A stretch of DNA of 64,000 bases from Hallerella succinigenes (GCF_002797675.1 NZ_PGEX01000001.1:744001-808000), one strand, 5' to 3'. Counted from the first letter of the stretch, positions 1 to 9,228 are shown. The notes: generated from the letters alone by a model not told the origin. Numbers and translations: made by a program.

Positions 1-345
1 TTTTTCCACTTCTGTAATGCCCGAAGGAACGCCGATTACAACGCGCGGCTTCACAAGGAACAGAGGATACTTCTGGACGCGCTTAATAAACGTCGAAAGC
101 AGGATTTCCACCAACTGGAAGTCTGCAATCACGCCGTCCTTCATCGGGCGGATAGCCACATTCGCACCCGGAGTACGTCCGAGCATTTTTTTAGCTTCAC
201 CACCAATCGCAGTCACACGATCGTTTTTACGGTCCATAGCAACGACCGTAGGTTCATTGATTACAATACCTTGTCCAGCAACGTGAACAAGGGTATTAGC
301 CGTTCCAAGATCAACGCCGATATCGCAAGAGAAAAGTCCGAACAA
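1..345 (-). CDS. mreB: MreB, rod-shape actin homologue (5' part only)
   Basis: This is the first 115 codons of an actin-like protein that polymerises under the inner membrane and guides lateral peptidoglycan synthesis; the rest lies beyond the window edge. The actin nucleotide-binding signature [13 protein letters not shown] sits at residues 8-20, followed by the MreB-typical stretch around [20 protein letters not shown]. No ATG is in frame; the start is taken as TTG at 345 because AAGGA lies nine bases upstream and residue 8 then falls where MreB proteins place this motif. It follows the lipoprotein gene on the same strand with a 60-base AT-rich gap that could carry its own promoter (TATACT near 384). 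It also lies downstream of the envelope machine at 0.8-13 kb. Identification is firm; the start is less so. Confidence 0.93.
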   Translation of the reverse strand, partial: MFGLFSCDIGVDLGTANTLVHVAGQGIVINEPTVVAMDRKNDRVTAIGGEAKKMLGRTPGANVAIRPMKDGVIADFQLVEILLSTFIKRVQKYPLFLVKPRVVIGVPSGITEVEK

Positions 346-405
346 AGTATGATTTCCTTCTTAATTTTTTGCTAAAAAATATAGTATAAAAAAGTGACAA
401 GATAT

Positions 406-774
406 TCAATTTTTATCCACGTCTGTACCAAAATGCCACCGTTTCAAATAGCGGTCCCATTGCAGGAATCGATTATCGTAACGGTACTTTCGTTCTTCAA
501 ACATTTCGATGTCGCGGTAGATAAAAAATTCCACATTCGCATAGGCAGAATACATCTTGGAATGTTCCTTGTCAAAGAATCGCAAATCGCGGATCTTAAA
601 ATACGGGGAATCCAGTAAGGCGCCCTTATCGTTGCTCGCCTTGAGCGTCTGCGCCACCATAAACTTCAAATCGTCCTGCAGGTACGCAGAGAGTTTCGCC
701 TCGATATTTTCTTGCGGTTCCGAGCAGCCCCAAAAGAACAGGCACGCGAATAAAATCAACAAACATTTTCGCAT
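406..774 (-). CDS. small lipoprotein, unknown function
   Basis: A 122-residue protein with a hydrophobic signal sequence ending in the lipobox FWGC, so it should be lipidated on Cys17 and held in a membrane facing the periplasm. The mature part is charged and has no motif I recognise. Repeated aromatic and charged stretches suggest a small folded domain rather than a linker. No good ribosome-binding site precedes the ATG, and the hairpin of a terminator ends only about 16 bases upstream of it. Transcription therefore probably comes from read-through of the barrel-protein gene. It sits between the envelope cluster and mreB. Function is not assigned. Confidence 0.75.
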   Translation of the reverse strand: MRKCLLILFACLFFWGCSEPQENIEAKLSAYLQDDLKFMVAQTLKASNDKGALLDSPYFKIRDLRFFDKEHSKMYSAYANVEFFIYRDIEMFEERKYRYDNRFLQWDRYLKRWHFGTDVDKN

Positions 775-780
775 GATTTA

Positions 781-815
781 AATATAAAAAAGCGCTGTTT
801 CAAAGGAACAGCGCT
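781..815 (-). terminator. rho-independent terminator
   Basis: A 9-bp perfect stem (AGCGCTGTT with AACAGCGCT) and a 7-base loop, followed on the minus strand by TTTTTTATATT. It lies 24 bases after the stop of the barrel-protein gene and directly before the lipoprotein start, so leakiness would set lipoprotein expression. Confidence 0.85.
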
Positions 816-838
816 CTTTTCAAAATCAAGAATTTTTC

Positions 839-2128
839 TTAGAAGGAATAGGTGGCGTCCAAACGGGAGAACCAACGGCCTTCACCCTGAAACGGATTGC
901 GGAAGAGAAGGTCTTCTGCGATCGTCACGTCGATTTTCAGCTTTTCTTCGATGTTAATGCCGAAGCCCCAGCCGACATGGTCATCCATCGTGCCGTTGCC
1001 AATCGGATTTGTCGAGAAGAAAGAACCGTTGTCCGAGCAGATGCCGCTCTTGCCTGCGTTGTGGGAATCCACGTCACATTCCGTGTAAAGAATGGACTTC
1101 TGACCGCCCACGCGGATCACGAACCAATCGTACCAGATGTTGCGTTCAATACCGAAGCTGATCACGCCGCCGATATCCTTGCGCTTATCCCAGTAAGAAT
1201 GCTCATCGTCCTGAGCGTCATACGCCGAAACACCGGTATCGTAATCGATGCTCCAGTTATGGGCCTTCTTCTTGTTCCAGACGAAGTCAGCGCCCATCCA
1301 GAAGAAGCCTCTATCCAAGCCCACGTTAATACCGAGACCTGCCTGAGCGTGCGTTTCACGAATGCCAGGAGCCTTGATAAAGTGACCGTTCATCGCCGGG
1401 ACAAGTTCGCCGTCAATGGCTTCGAGAGTCACAAAAGCACGAGAATTGACGAGGTAAGAGAAGTCACCGTCATCAAAGAAGTTCTTGTGTTCCGGACCGT
1501 ACTGCACACGGGCAATACCCGCAGCAAGTTCCCAGTCCATCGTATTCGTCACCTGGAGGTTAAAACCTCCATCAGCACGGATTACAGAGGCGTAGGAATC
1601 ACTGTCAACCTGGTAGTCACCGTTTTCCGTTTCATAACCGCCGTCCTGGTGAGCGATATAAATGTGCAAACCGAGAGCGTTACCGTTCGAAAGCGTACCG
1701 CCGAGGAAGCCGTCAAAGTTCGTCACGGTCTGCGGCAAGCTATGCTTGTTACCGTTTGCGTCGATGTAATAATCCGGAAGGAATCGGAACAAAAGCGCAT
1801 CTTCACGTCCAAAAAGGCCGCCTATCGAAAGACGCGGATCCGGAGATTCTTCGCTGCCAAGGCTGAGCGAGAAGATTCCGCCGAAAGTCGGATGCTGCGG
1901 ATCTTTATTCGTACCCGTTTCCACATTGTCCAAATAAGAGCCAAAACCACCGATAAGGTAGTTCGGATAAAGGTTGATATTGGCCGGATTGCCAAAAATA
2001 CTCACGTCGTCCATGATGTACGTCGTGTTCTTGCCCATGGATTCAACACGGGCAAACGTAGCAAACGCAGAACCTACGCCTAAAATTCCAACCGTAAATC
2101 CCAGCGCAGCAGCAGTTCTCATGTTCAT
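839..2128 (-). CDS. predicted outer-membrane beta-barrel protein
   Basis: A 429-residue secreted protein. A signal peptide runs to about residue 24 (cleavage after AFA). The remainder is rich in alternating aromatic/polar stretches and Gly, with a C-terminal YSF, the pattern of an outer-membrane barrel. Near the N-terminus VSIFGNPANINLYPNY resembles the asymmetric start of PorV/FadL-like barrels. The start was moved to the ATG at 2128 because AGGAG lies seven bases before it; the longer reading would use TTG. It is the last large gene of the envelope cluster, about 120 bases after the AgmX-tail gene and followed by a terminator. No specific family is recognised. Confidence 0.8.
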   Translation of the reverse strand: MNMRTAAALGFTVGILGVGSAFATFARVESMGKNTTYIMDDVSIFGNPANINLYPNYLIGGFGSYLDNVETGTNKDPQHPTFGGIFSLSLGSEESPDPRLSIGGLFGREDALLFRFLPDYYIDANGNKHSLPQTVTNFDGFLGGTLSNGNALGLHIYIAHQDGGYETENGDYQVDSDSYASVIRADGGFNLQVTNTMDWELAAGIARVQYGPEHKNFFDDGDFSYLVNSRAFVTLEAIDGELVPAMNGHFIKAPGIRETHAQAGLGINVGLDRGFFWMGADFVWNKKKAHNWSIDYDTGVSAYDAQDDEHSYWDKRKDIGGVISFGIERNIWYDWFVIRVGGQKSILYTECDVDSHNAGKSGICSDNGSFFSTNPIGNGTMDDHVGWGFGINIEEKLKIDVTIAEDLLFRNPFQGEGRWFSRLDATYSF

Positions 2129-2248
2129 CAATCAACTCCTGTTTTTTTTGTAAAAGTAATTTGCTTTCACAAATTTCGCAAGAAAAAAATAAACAAAAAG
2201 GGCTGGAAACGGATGTTTCCAGTCCTTTTGTCATGCTTGAATAACGAA

Positions 2249-3184
2249 TTATTCAGAGAAGGTGAACGGAATCGTTACCGTAGTGTTGCCCGACTTGACC
2301 TTGCTGAAGGTCCAGCGCTTCACCGTATTCTTCACTGCATTGTCGAATTCACCGTAACCAGTGGTCGAGGATGCAATGGAGATGGAGATGATATCGCCAC
2401 CCGGAGCAATGGTGAAGCGGAGCGTCACCTTACCGGCAAATCCCGGCTGCTTCTTCAAGTACTTATTGTAGATGTGACGCAGACCCGGCGTACGCTGACG
2501 GACAACCTTCATGATGTCTGCAGCAGAACGAGAGCCACCACCTGCACCCATGTCAATGTCACGGGCAGACGGAGTCTTGATCGTTCCCTTGGAGCGGGTA
2601 GCAATGCCACCGCCACCACCGCCGAGAAGGCTTCCGAGACCGTCACCGATACCACCGGAACCACCTTCTGCGTAGCCTTCGTTGAAGCCACCGTCAGCCT
2701 TACCGCGACGACCACCGAGAACGGTCTTACCCGTCGTCTGGAGACCTGCCACGTCCTTCAACACCTTGTTAATGTCCTTAGAGAACTTCTGGTCCTTCAT
2801 AAGGTCATAAGCAGCGTAGTTGGACTTCGTAGTCTGAGCGGTGAGGAGCTTCAGCACGCCACGGGTCTGAGGAGCATTCGGCTGACCCTTTCCGCGCGGC
2901 TTACCGCCACCACCGGCCTTCTTACGAGGCTTCTTCGGTTCTTCTTTCTTCTTTTCTTCCTTCTTCTCTTCCTTCTTCTCTTCAATCTTCATGGTCGTCG
3001 TGAGTTCTTCGGCAGCGGTTTCTTCGAAGATGACTTCGTCAACCACGGCTTCATACATAGACGCCCAAAGAGATACAGAAAGAGCGACAACAAGAGAAAT
3101 CAATGCGACACCCGCGAAGCGTTTGTCGGATTCCGGCATCAAGGAAGCAACAAACGGATCTACTTGCTTTTTCGTTTTTGCCAT
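2249..3184 (-). CDS. AgmX/PglI C-terminal (TonB-like) envelope protein
   Basis: A 311-residue inner-membrane-anchored, periplasm-spanning protein. Visible parts are a short cytoplasmic N-terminus, one membrane segment near residues 24-42, a Lys/Glu-rich linker (about 58-92), a Gly-rich middle (about 150-200) and a C-terminal TonB-like domain (about 225-311) containing GLRHIYNKYLKK and GKVTLRFTIAPGG. That last domain matches the AgmX/PglI tail named in myxobacterial motility proteins. ATG at 3184 is chosen over an upstream alternative because GGGGAGGAATAATC precedes it. It lies two bases after exbD and is presumably co-transcribed with exbB and both exbD genes. By family logic it would transmit force from the ExbB/ExbD motor across the periplasm; that role is inference. 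Confidence 0.85.
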   Translation of the reverse strand: MAKTKKQVDPFVASLMPESDKRFAGVALISLVVALSVSLWASMYEAVVDEVIFEETAAEELTTTMKIEEKKEEKKEEKKKEEPKKPRKKAGGGGKPRGKGQPNAPQTRGVLKLLTAQTTKSNYAAYDLMKDQKFSKDINKVLKDVAGLQTTGKTVLGGRRGKADGGFNEGYAEGGSGGIGDGLGSLLGGGGGGIATRSKGTIKTPSARDIDMGAGGGSRSAADIMKVVRQRTPGLRHIYNKYLKKQPGFAGKVTLRFTIAPGGDIISISIASSTTGYGEFDNAVKNTVKRWTFSKVKSGNTTVTIPFTFSE

Positions 3185-3186
3185 GA

Positions 3187-3681
3187 TTATTCCTCCCCGC
3201 CGTTCTTCATGTTCACTGCGAAGGCAATGTTCGTATAGCCAGAGAAGCCACACGTTGCCATCACCTTGTACATCACATCATAAGGGATGTTCTTGTCGAT
3301 CTGGATAATGATATTACCCGCTTCATCAGCCGGAAGGCCAGCCTTCAAAGCGTGCTCACGTTCCGTTTCACGACGCAATTTCAAGACAGAGTCAACCTTA
3401 GCGATCAACAAGTCTTCCTGAGCCATCACGTCCGGAGTCGCCACAATCTTCTGATTATCGACCACCACGTGACCAGCGTCAACAACCACAGAAAGGGAAA
3501 CTTCCTTCGCCTGCACCTTAGAGGTAGAAATCGGAAGGACAAGGTTTTCCGCCTGGGTAATCAACTGGCCTTCAGCGTCAAGGTTCTTGATAAGGAACAC
3601 CAGAATGATGGTCATCATGTCCATCATGGAGGTGAGGGAGAACGGGACGTCTTCTGAATATTTACGAGTCTTACGTGCCAT
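3187..3681 (-). CDS. ExbD/TolR-family motor protein (with channel Asp)
   Basis: A 164-residue protein with a short cytoplasmic N-terminus, one membrane helix (about residues 17-34) and a periplasmic domain, the layout of ExbD/TolR. These partner ExbB/TolQ and use proton flow to drive envelope work. The helix holds D21 in LTSMMDMMTIILVF, the position of the proton-carrying Asp of the family; Lys32 at the end of the helix is unusual. The periplasmic part contains two possible helices and a beta segment like TolR. The stop is two bases before the AgmX-tail gene and the start two bases after the other exbD, with a GGAGG site inside the upstream gene end, which indicates tight co-translation. Confidence 0.87.
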   Translation of the reverse strand: MARKTRKYSEDVPFSLTSMMDMMTIILVFLIKNLDAEGQLITQAENLVLPISTSKVQAKEVSLSVVVDAGHVVVDNQKIVATPDVMAQEDLLIAKVDSVLKLRRETEREHALKAGLPADEAGNIIIQIDKNIPYDVMYKVMATCGFSGYTNIAFAVNMKNGGEE

Positions 3682-3683
3682 TA

Positions 3684-4571
3684 TTAGCCTCCCAACTTTG
3701 CAAGGTTAACCTTGACAAAACCTGCGGACTTAGCGCGGTCCATCAGCTGGATGATCTTATCGAACTGGACGTTATCGTTCGCCACGATAATGATGTTGTC
3801 CACGTCCTCAAGGTCAATGAAAGCCGTATGGATCTGGATGAGCTGCTTAGAGATTTCGTCATACGCAGAGAGCGGATAAACGACAAGCTTTGCAGCATCT
3901 TCCGGCTTCAGCTTACGGGTTGAGTTCTGTGCGAGAGTAGCGACACCAACACCTGCACCCGGTTTCTTGAGAGCTGCCGGCGGATTAATTCCACCTTCGC
4001 CTTCACCCACGAGAGCGAGGAAGTTGCTATTACCATCGACCAGGACGCTATCCGGCTGGCCTTCAGACTGAGAGGTATAAATACCCCACATCAAACGACC
4101 TGCGTCTTCTTCCGAAGTCTTTTCAATCATATCTAATTCAATCGATTCGATGTCATAGATATACTTTTCTTTGTCCATTTCGCTGCCGTCTTTGCACTTC
4201 GGAGCAGAGCCGGAACTAATAGCCTTCTTTACGTCGTCTGCCGCATACTTGATAAGCTGGCCATCGGACTTGCAACGGAAAACCCAAAATTCCTTAAAGT
4301 AAACGTTGGGTTGGAAACCGCCGCGGGCACCGATAACGAGATACTCATCAGTAATGGCCAAGGACAGATTCAATGCTTGCTCATCTGGAGGTGGAGGAGT
4401 CTGGTCATCCATCTGCATCATAGAGCGTTCCGGAAGATTGACTTCAACAATTGCCAACTTCGAGAACGAGGTCATGGAGAGCAGCATCGGAATCAGAATT
4501 GTGAACAAGCCCATCGCCGGAAGCAAATCCGGTTCTTCGACTTTTCCTGATTTCTTGATTGCTTTTGCCAT
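3684..4571 (-). CDS. second ExbD/TolR-like protein, long, lacks membrane Asp
   Basis: A 295-residue protein, about twice the usual ExbD length. It starts with a Lys-rich tail, then one membrane helix (about residues 16-35, LLPAMGLFTILIPMLL) and a large periplasmic part with a TolR-like end (SAYDEISKQLIQIHTAFIDL, then DVDNIIIVANDNVQFDKIIQLMD). The proton-carrying Asp expected inside the helix is absent; the nearest acid is D15 just before it. Its position between exbB and the canonical exbD, and its length, suggest a structural partner in a hetero-oligomer of two different TolR subunits, as in the myxobacterial motor that has AglQ and AglS. Family call is good; role is inferred. Confidence 0.82.
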   Translation of the reverse strand: MAKAIKKSGKVEEPDLLPAMGLFTILIPMLLSMTSFSKLAIVEVNLPERSMMQMDDQTPPPPDEQALNLSLAITDEYLVIGARGGFQPNVYFKEFWVFRCKSDGQLIKYAADDVKKAISSGSAPKCKDGSEMDKEKYIYDIESIELDMIEKTSEEDAGRLMWGIYTSQSEGQPDSVLVDGNSNFLALVGEGEGGINPPAALKKPGAGVGVATLAQNSTRKLKPEDAAKLVVYPLSAYDEISKQLIQIHTAFIDLEDVDNIIIVANDNVQFDKIIQLMDRAKSAGFVKVNLAKLGG

Positions 4572-4611
4572 TTTAACTCCTATCTAATTAATTGTTCTTA
4601 ACCAACAACAA

Positions 4612-5232
4612 TTACGACAGGGCGTTGATGATCTTGAGTCCCTTTTCTTCCATTTCCTGAATGAGACGTTCGCTGTTCATATTGAGGATACCCACGATGA
4701 CGAGCTGCGGAACTGCAGAAATCAGACCGAGGAGCGTGGTACCCATAGCGATAGCAATACCATCGGAAAGAGCCTTCGGACGTTCAGCAGCCGGCTTGTT
4801 AGCAACAGCGTCGAACGTGAAGATCAGACCGTAAATCGTACCCATAAGTCCGATCAACGTAGAGATGGAAGCCATAACGGAAATGATGGAAATATAACGA
4901 GTGAGACGCGGAGCTTCAGTGAGGAACACAGCATCGCAAGCGTTCACCATCGCTTCACGACCAGCATCGCGGTTGCTAACGATAGCAGCAACGACCTTAG
5001 CGATCGGGAGCTTGGAAGAGTTAGCGAGGCTCAAAGCCTGGTCATACTGCTTAGCGCTGATGAGCTGGCCGAACTGGTTCAAGAACTTGCCGCGACCCTT
5101 TGCGCTCTTGATGAGAATGTAAACGATACGTTCAATCGAGAAACCGATACCGATTGCGAAGACGGCAAGAATGATCCACATAAACTGCCAACCAGAGTTC
5201 GCCGGGTTGAACGATTCAAGCATTTTAGACAT
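4612..5232 (-). CDS. ExbB/TolQ/MotA-family proton channel
   Basis: A 206-residue inner-membrane protein with three hydrophobic segments (about 16-38, 112-135 and 152-178). The family signature appears as LIGLMGTIYGLIFTF followed by ALSDGIAIAMGTTLLGLISA, the TolQ/ExbB pore region. Such proteins assemble as pentamers around two ExbD/TolR helices and form the proton path of the motor. The start at 5232 has AAGGAG seven bases upstream; a longer in-frame reading to 5283 lacks this. It is the first gene of an exbB-exbD-exbD-AgmX block and follows a terminator behind the TPR gene, so it probably has its own promoter in the roughly 110 bases between. Confidence 0.9.
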   Translation of the reverse strand: MSKMLESFNPANSGWQFMWIILAVFAIGIGFSIERIVYILIKSAKGRGKFLNQFGQLISAKQYDQALSLANSSKLPIAKVVAAIVSNRDAGREAMVNACDAVFLTEAPRLTRYISIISVMASISTLIGLMGTIYGLIFTFDAVANKPAAERPKALSDGIAIAMGTTLLGLISAVPQLVIVGILNMNSERLIQEMEEKGLKIINALS

Positions 5233-5339
5233 TAGGATACTCCTTTTATACGAGTGATTTGTGATTGTTTCCTGTAAAGGCATATTTATTTTATTTTTGG
5301 CGATTTGGGGCGCATTTACGCTGTAAAATTTTCATTACC

Positions 5340-5376
5340 CCAAATTAAAAAAGAAAAATCCCGCATTTGCGGGACT
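5340..5376 (-). terminator. rho-independent terminator
   Basis: Stem TCCCGCA with TGCGGGA, then TTTTTCTTTTTT on the minus strand, 22 bases after the stop of the large TPR gene. It separates that gene from exbB. Confidence 0.85.
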
Positions 5377-5397
5377 TTTCTCTTGTAAAAGATCGCT

Positions 5398-8300
5398 TTA
5401 CTGAGCCTGAGCCGGGGCAGTAGCCGGAGTTGCCGAAGGCGGAGGAGCCAGACGAGCCTGGAGTTCCTTGAGTTCAGCACGGAGCTTTTCGTTTTCAGCC
5501 TGTGCATCCTTCAAGATTTCCTGGTAAGTCGCAAGCTGTTCCTGCTTGGTCATGACCTTCGATGCGCGAACCTGTTCCAAGCGAGCCTTCATCTTGAAGT
5601 AGCTCGGATCCTGGAAGAGCTTGGAAGCATCAAACTTCGTGATCTTGATCTGAAGAGCTTCGTTCTGTTCGTCGAGGTTACGGAGCATGTCGTAGAGCTT
5701 CTGAGTCCACTGGTTATCGATACCATAGTGTTCAGAGGCGCGAATACCCGTTGCGCAACGCGGAACAGCAGCTTCGCGAGCAGCCTGAGAACGGCTAGAC
5801 AATTCATCACGGTAGGCCTGGAGGTCTTCGCCAGCAGCGAATGCAGCGTCTTCCTTCGTCATGCCGTCGTATTCCACATACTGAGCCACGATTTCAGCAC
5901 TATCCGGAAGCGGAGAGTTAGCGAAAGCATCACCCACTTCGACGAACACGGCACAACCCTGGTAGTACATTTCGATGTAGCCTTCTTCAGCGGCGATGAC
6001 GTCGGCGTTGTAGAAGCCCTGGTCACGGGCGAGGTCGATGTTCTTCTGGAAGATCGGCTGAGCTTGATCGTAGTAACCCGGCAACTGCTGGACAATGCCG
6101 ATGCGTTCCGCGAACTGTTCTTCATTCGTCTTACCGTTGAGTTCCTGTTCACGAATCTTGGCGGCCATCGTCACGAAGAGGAAGCCAATCTTGTTCGTGG
6201 CACGGAACGTCCACTGTTCAGATGCATAAGTAGCAGACTTCGAGTAGTGACCGACAGCGACCTTCAAGATTTCGGTGAGCTTCTTGACGGCTGCGTCCTT
6301 CTGCTTCTGCTTGCCAGAAACGGTGATTGCGTCCATCTTGGCGTATTCCATTTCGCCAAGGTAGTAAGCAGCTTCAGCCGGAACGCCCGGATCGGCATTC
6401 TTGATCTGAAGACCGTACTTGTCGTAAGCATCAAGAGTCTTCTTGTAGTAATCAGCAGCGTTCTTATCATCCTTGAGTTCGCGGTATGCACGAGCCGTTC
6501 CGATGTAAGCAGCGATGAGCTTTTCCTTATCAGAGGTATAGGTCTTTGCGAAGAAGATGTAAGCGTCAGCAGCTTCAGACCAGCGCTTTGCATTCTGGTA
6601 AGCAACCGGGATGCTGAACGCCGCGTCGAGAGCGTAGGAGCTCTTCGGGTAGTCGCGAACAAGGTCCTTCGAGCAGCGGATCGCTTCTTCCGGAAGCTTG
6701 GCTTCATCGTAAGTCAAGCAAGCACTATAGAGCATGCCCGGAGTCTTTTCGTGATCGTGATACTTTTTGTAAGCAATTTCGTAGGTCTGAGCGGCCATCT
6801 TCTTGTTCGGAATCGAGTCATAGGTAGCAGCGGCGAAGCCGATTGCTGCAAATGCCATAGAATCCTTTTCGAAGTTGTTCGTAATGAAGAGGAACGTCTG
6901 AGCGGCCTGTTCCGGCTTGCCAGCCTTCTTATAAGCCATAGCCGCACGGAGGATACCCTTGATGGTGAGCGGCGAAGAACCGTAGTTCTTCGGAATCATC
7001 ATGAAGGTCTGAGCGGCCTTATCGTAGTTGTTAGCCTTTTCGTAAGCGGTACCGGCTTCGAACACAGCCTTATCCGAGAAGGATTCCTTCGGATAGTGCT
7101 TGACGAGGTCCAAGTAAGCGACAGCACCCTGTTCGTACTGACCGTTCTTCACTGCCTTATCTGCCTTCTGGAAGAGTACAGCGGCGATGGAAGTGCGGAT
7201 AATCTTAGCCATGGAGTCATTGCGAGTAGCCTTGACTTCGGTGTACTGCTTCAAGAGCCATTCGAATTCCTTCTGAGATTCATCCAGTTCTTCGGATTCG
7301 AGGAGAGACTGAGCAAGCATACGGCTGATGAGCAAAATGTATTGGTTATTCGGATAGTTCGTCTTTAAAGCACGGAAGTCGATAACAGCCTGCTTGAACT
7401 GCTTAGCCTGATAGCGGACAATGGCTGCGTTGTAGGCAAGCTCCACTGCTTCCTTCTGCTTGCTGAACTTCTTCATGTACTTGTCCATCTGAGCAAAGTA
7501 AGCCTTGGTTTCCGGAAGATTGTAAGCCTTCACCGGATCATCGCCAGCCTTGTTCTTCTGGGCATCGGCACGAGCTCTATCCATCATGAGGACAGCGTTG
7601 TAACCCGCATCTTCCTTCTTGTACGGAGCAGCGGAACCGAGAGCGCGGCGACCATAGCGGTTCGTGTCTGCGTCCACGATTTTGTTAAACATGTCAGCCG
7701 CCTTGGCGAACTGGTTCATTTCCTGATAGACGAGAGCCAGGTTTGCAAAGACCTTGTATTCATCCCAAGACGGTTCAGCCTTGTAATGGCTCAAGAATTC
7801 GTTATAACCCTTGATAGCGATGTCATAGCGTTTCTTAGCACTTTCGGTGTCGCCCTGCTTCATGAGCTTAGCAGCCTGAGCGTGATCGTACTGCGGAATG
7901 TCGAGCATTGCAGAGCGGATAGCCTTTTCTGCGTTTTCGACAGACTTCGGATACTGCTTGTTCTTCTTGTACCAAGAAGAGTTCTTGCTGTAGCGCTTCA
8001 CGACGAGCTTACGCTGTTCCTGAGCTTCATCAAACTTCTGCTGAATGATAAGGATTTCAACCATGGCGACGTCGGCGAGCGGAGCGTCCACATAATCCGG
8101 GTTGATATCAAGCAAGTACTTGAAGGACTGCACGGCTTCTTCATTCCGGTCGTGGTCCTTGTTTTTCATACCGATACGGTAGTAGAGGGAATCCTTGAAC
8201 TGGACCTTCTTGTCTTTAAGGAACTTAGCGGCCACGCGGACACCGTCATCGATGTCAGAGAAGGAGGCTGCCATGAAGTCCATAGCTTCAAGACGCAAGT

Positions 8301-9153
8301 CGTTCGGATATTTACCCTTGTCGGAACCGTCGATGTAAACGAAATAGGTCTTTGCAGCCACTTCGTATTCGGCGATGTTGTAGTAAGATTCTGCCAAGTG
8401 GTACATGGCAAGAGCGGCTTCCTTACCCGTGAGGTTTTCAAAGCCGGTCACGCGCTTGTAAGCATCGATAGCTTCGCGGAATTTACGGTTCATGAAGTGG
8501 TATTCCGCAATACGGAGCCAGGTCTTCGGAACGAGACCGTTGTCCGGGAATTCCTTCACGAGACGCATACGGAGCTTGTAAGCCTTTTCTTCTTCGCCAC
8601 TTGCTTCATAGACGAAGGAAGCCTGATACATCACGTTCGGAGTTCTGGTTTCCTTCGGATACTTATCAATGTATTCGAGGAAGTAGCCGAGAGACTTGGA
8701 GTGATCGACCTTCGGGCCCGATCCGAGGTTCTGGCACTTAGCCGGTTCGTTATCACGGTCTTCGCACCATGCCACGTTTTCTTCATACTGGGCCATAGCA
8801 TCGACCTGGAGCTTTTCTTCCAAGCGATACTGGTAGTTACCGAGCTGCTGAAGCGCGCTAGCGCAACGAGAGCTCTGCTTACCCTTACAGCGATCGACCT
8901 GCGTACGCCACTGCTTAATAGCGGCCTGCATTTCGTTTTCATCCATACCACCTGAGCGGCATGCCTGCTGAGCCTGGGTTTTTAAAAGGTTATAGGAACT
9001 TGCGCACTGTTTGTAACCAGACGAGCCCTTCTTCATCGCCTTACATTTGGCGAGCATGGTCTTCGCTTCTTTCGTTTTATCTTTACACGGATCTGCGTAA
9101 GTCACACCGGCAAAGGTGAAAAGCGTCAAAGCGACCAGAAATAGTTTTTTCAT
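5398..9153 (-). CDS. giant periplasmic TPR protein
   Basis: A 1251-residue exported protein: signal peptide ending near YADPC, a Cys-containing N-terminal segment (several Cys within residues 23-135), then many tetratricopeptide repeats to about residue 1000. Repeats are seen as recurring motifs such as AYKKAGKPEQAAQTF, ALAMYHLAESYYNIAEYEVA and AYYLGEMEYA. The end is a coiled coil (EILKDAQAENEKLRAELKEL) with a Pro/Ala-rich tail. TPR solenoids scaffold protein complexes, so the likely place is the periplasm, bridging inner- and outer-membrane partners. It lies between the barrel-TPR fusion and the ExbB/ExbD block. Large TPR proteins of this sort (for example GltD/AgnB) are parts of the Myxococcus gliding machine; equivalence here is inference, not shown. 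Confidence 0.88.
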   Translation of the reverse strand: MKKLFLVALTLFTFAGVTYADPCKDKTKEAKTMLAKCKAMKKGSSGYKQCASSYNLLKTQAQQACRSGGMDENEMQAAIKQWRTQVDRCKGKQSSRCASALQQLGNYQYRLEEKLQVDAMAQYEENVAWCEDRDNEPAKCQNLGSGPKVDHSKSLGYFLEYIDKYPKETRTPNVMYQASFVYEASGEEEKAYKLRMRLVKEFPDNGLVPKTWLRIAEYHFMNRKFREAIDAYKRVTGFENLTGKEAALAMYHLAESYYNIAEYEVAAKTYFVYIDGSDKGKYPNDLRLEAMDFMAASFSDIDDGVRVAAKFLKDKKVQFKDSLYYRIGMKNKDHDRNEEAVQSFKYLLDINPDYVDAPLADVAMVEILIIQQKFDEAQEQRKLVVKRYSKNSSWYKKNKQYPKSVENAEKAIRSAMLDIPQYDHAQAAKLMKQGDTESAKKRYDIAIKGYNEFLSHYKAEPSWDEYKVFANLALVYQEMNQFAKAADMFNKIVDADTNRYGRRALGSAAPYKKEDAGYNAVLMMDRARADAQKNKAGDDPVKAYNLPETKAYFAQMDKYMKKFSKQKEAVELAYNAAIVRYQAKQFKQAVIDFRALKTNYPNNQYILLISRMLAQSLLESEELDESQKEFEWLLKQYTEVKATRNDSMAKIIRTSIAAVLFQKADKAVKNGQYEQGAVAYLDLVKHYPKESFSDKAVFEAGTAYEKANNYDKAAQTFMMIPKNYGSSPLTIKGILRAAMAYKKAGKPEQAAQTFLFITNNFEKDSMAFAAIGFAAATYDSIPNKKMAAQTYEIAYKKYHDHEKTPGMLYSACLTYDEAKLPEEAIRCSKDLVRDYPKSSYALDAAFSIPVAYQNAKRWSEAADAYIFFAKTYTSDKEKLIAAYIGTARAYRELKDDKNAADYYKKTLDAYDKYGLQIKNADPGVPAEAAYYLGEMEYAKMDAITVSGKQKQKDAAVKKLTEILKVAVGHYSKSATYASEQWTFRATNKIGFLFVTMAAKIREQELNGKTNEEQFAERIGIVQQLPGYYDQAQPIFQKNIDLARDQGFYNADVIAAEEGYIEMYYQGCAVFVEVGDAFANSPLPDSAEIVAQYVEYDGMTKEDAAFAAGEDLQAYRDELSSRSQAAREAAVPRCATGIRASEHYGIDNQWTQKLYDMLRNLDEQNEALQIKITKFDASKLFQDPSYFKMKARLEQVRASKVMTKQEQLATYQEILKDAQAENEKLRAELKELQARLAPPPSATPATAPAQAQ

Positions 9154-9171
9154 TTGAATTTTCTACCTATC

Positions 9172-9215
9172 AGCTTTTTAAAACAAGGACAGACCCGGAA
9201 TGACCAGGTCTATCC
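9172..9215 (-). terminator. probable terminator
   Basis: Stem GGATAGACC with GGTCTGTCC (one wobble pair) followed on the minus strand by TTGTTTTAAAAA, 14 bases after the barrel-TPR gene stop. Confidence 0.7.
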
Positions 9216-9228
9216 CCTTTTGTTTAAC

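Noticed and set aside
409-420. TTATCCAC as a DnaA box
   Set aside because: A single incomplete match inside a gene; no cluster, so no origin is claimed.
977-2083. 368-codon plus-strand open frame
   Set aside because: Antisense to a gene with signal peptide and barrel-like sequence.
5728-7368. 546-codon plus-strand open frame
   Set aside because: Antisense to the TPR gene, with no start site or known motifs.
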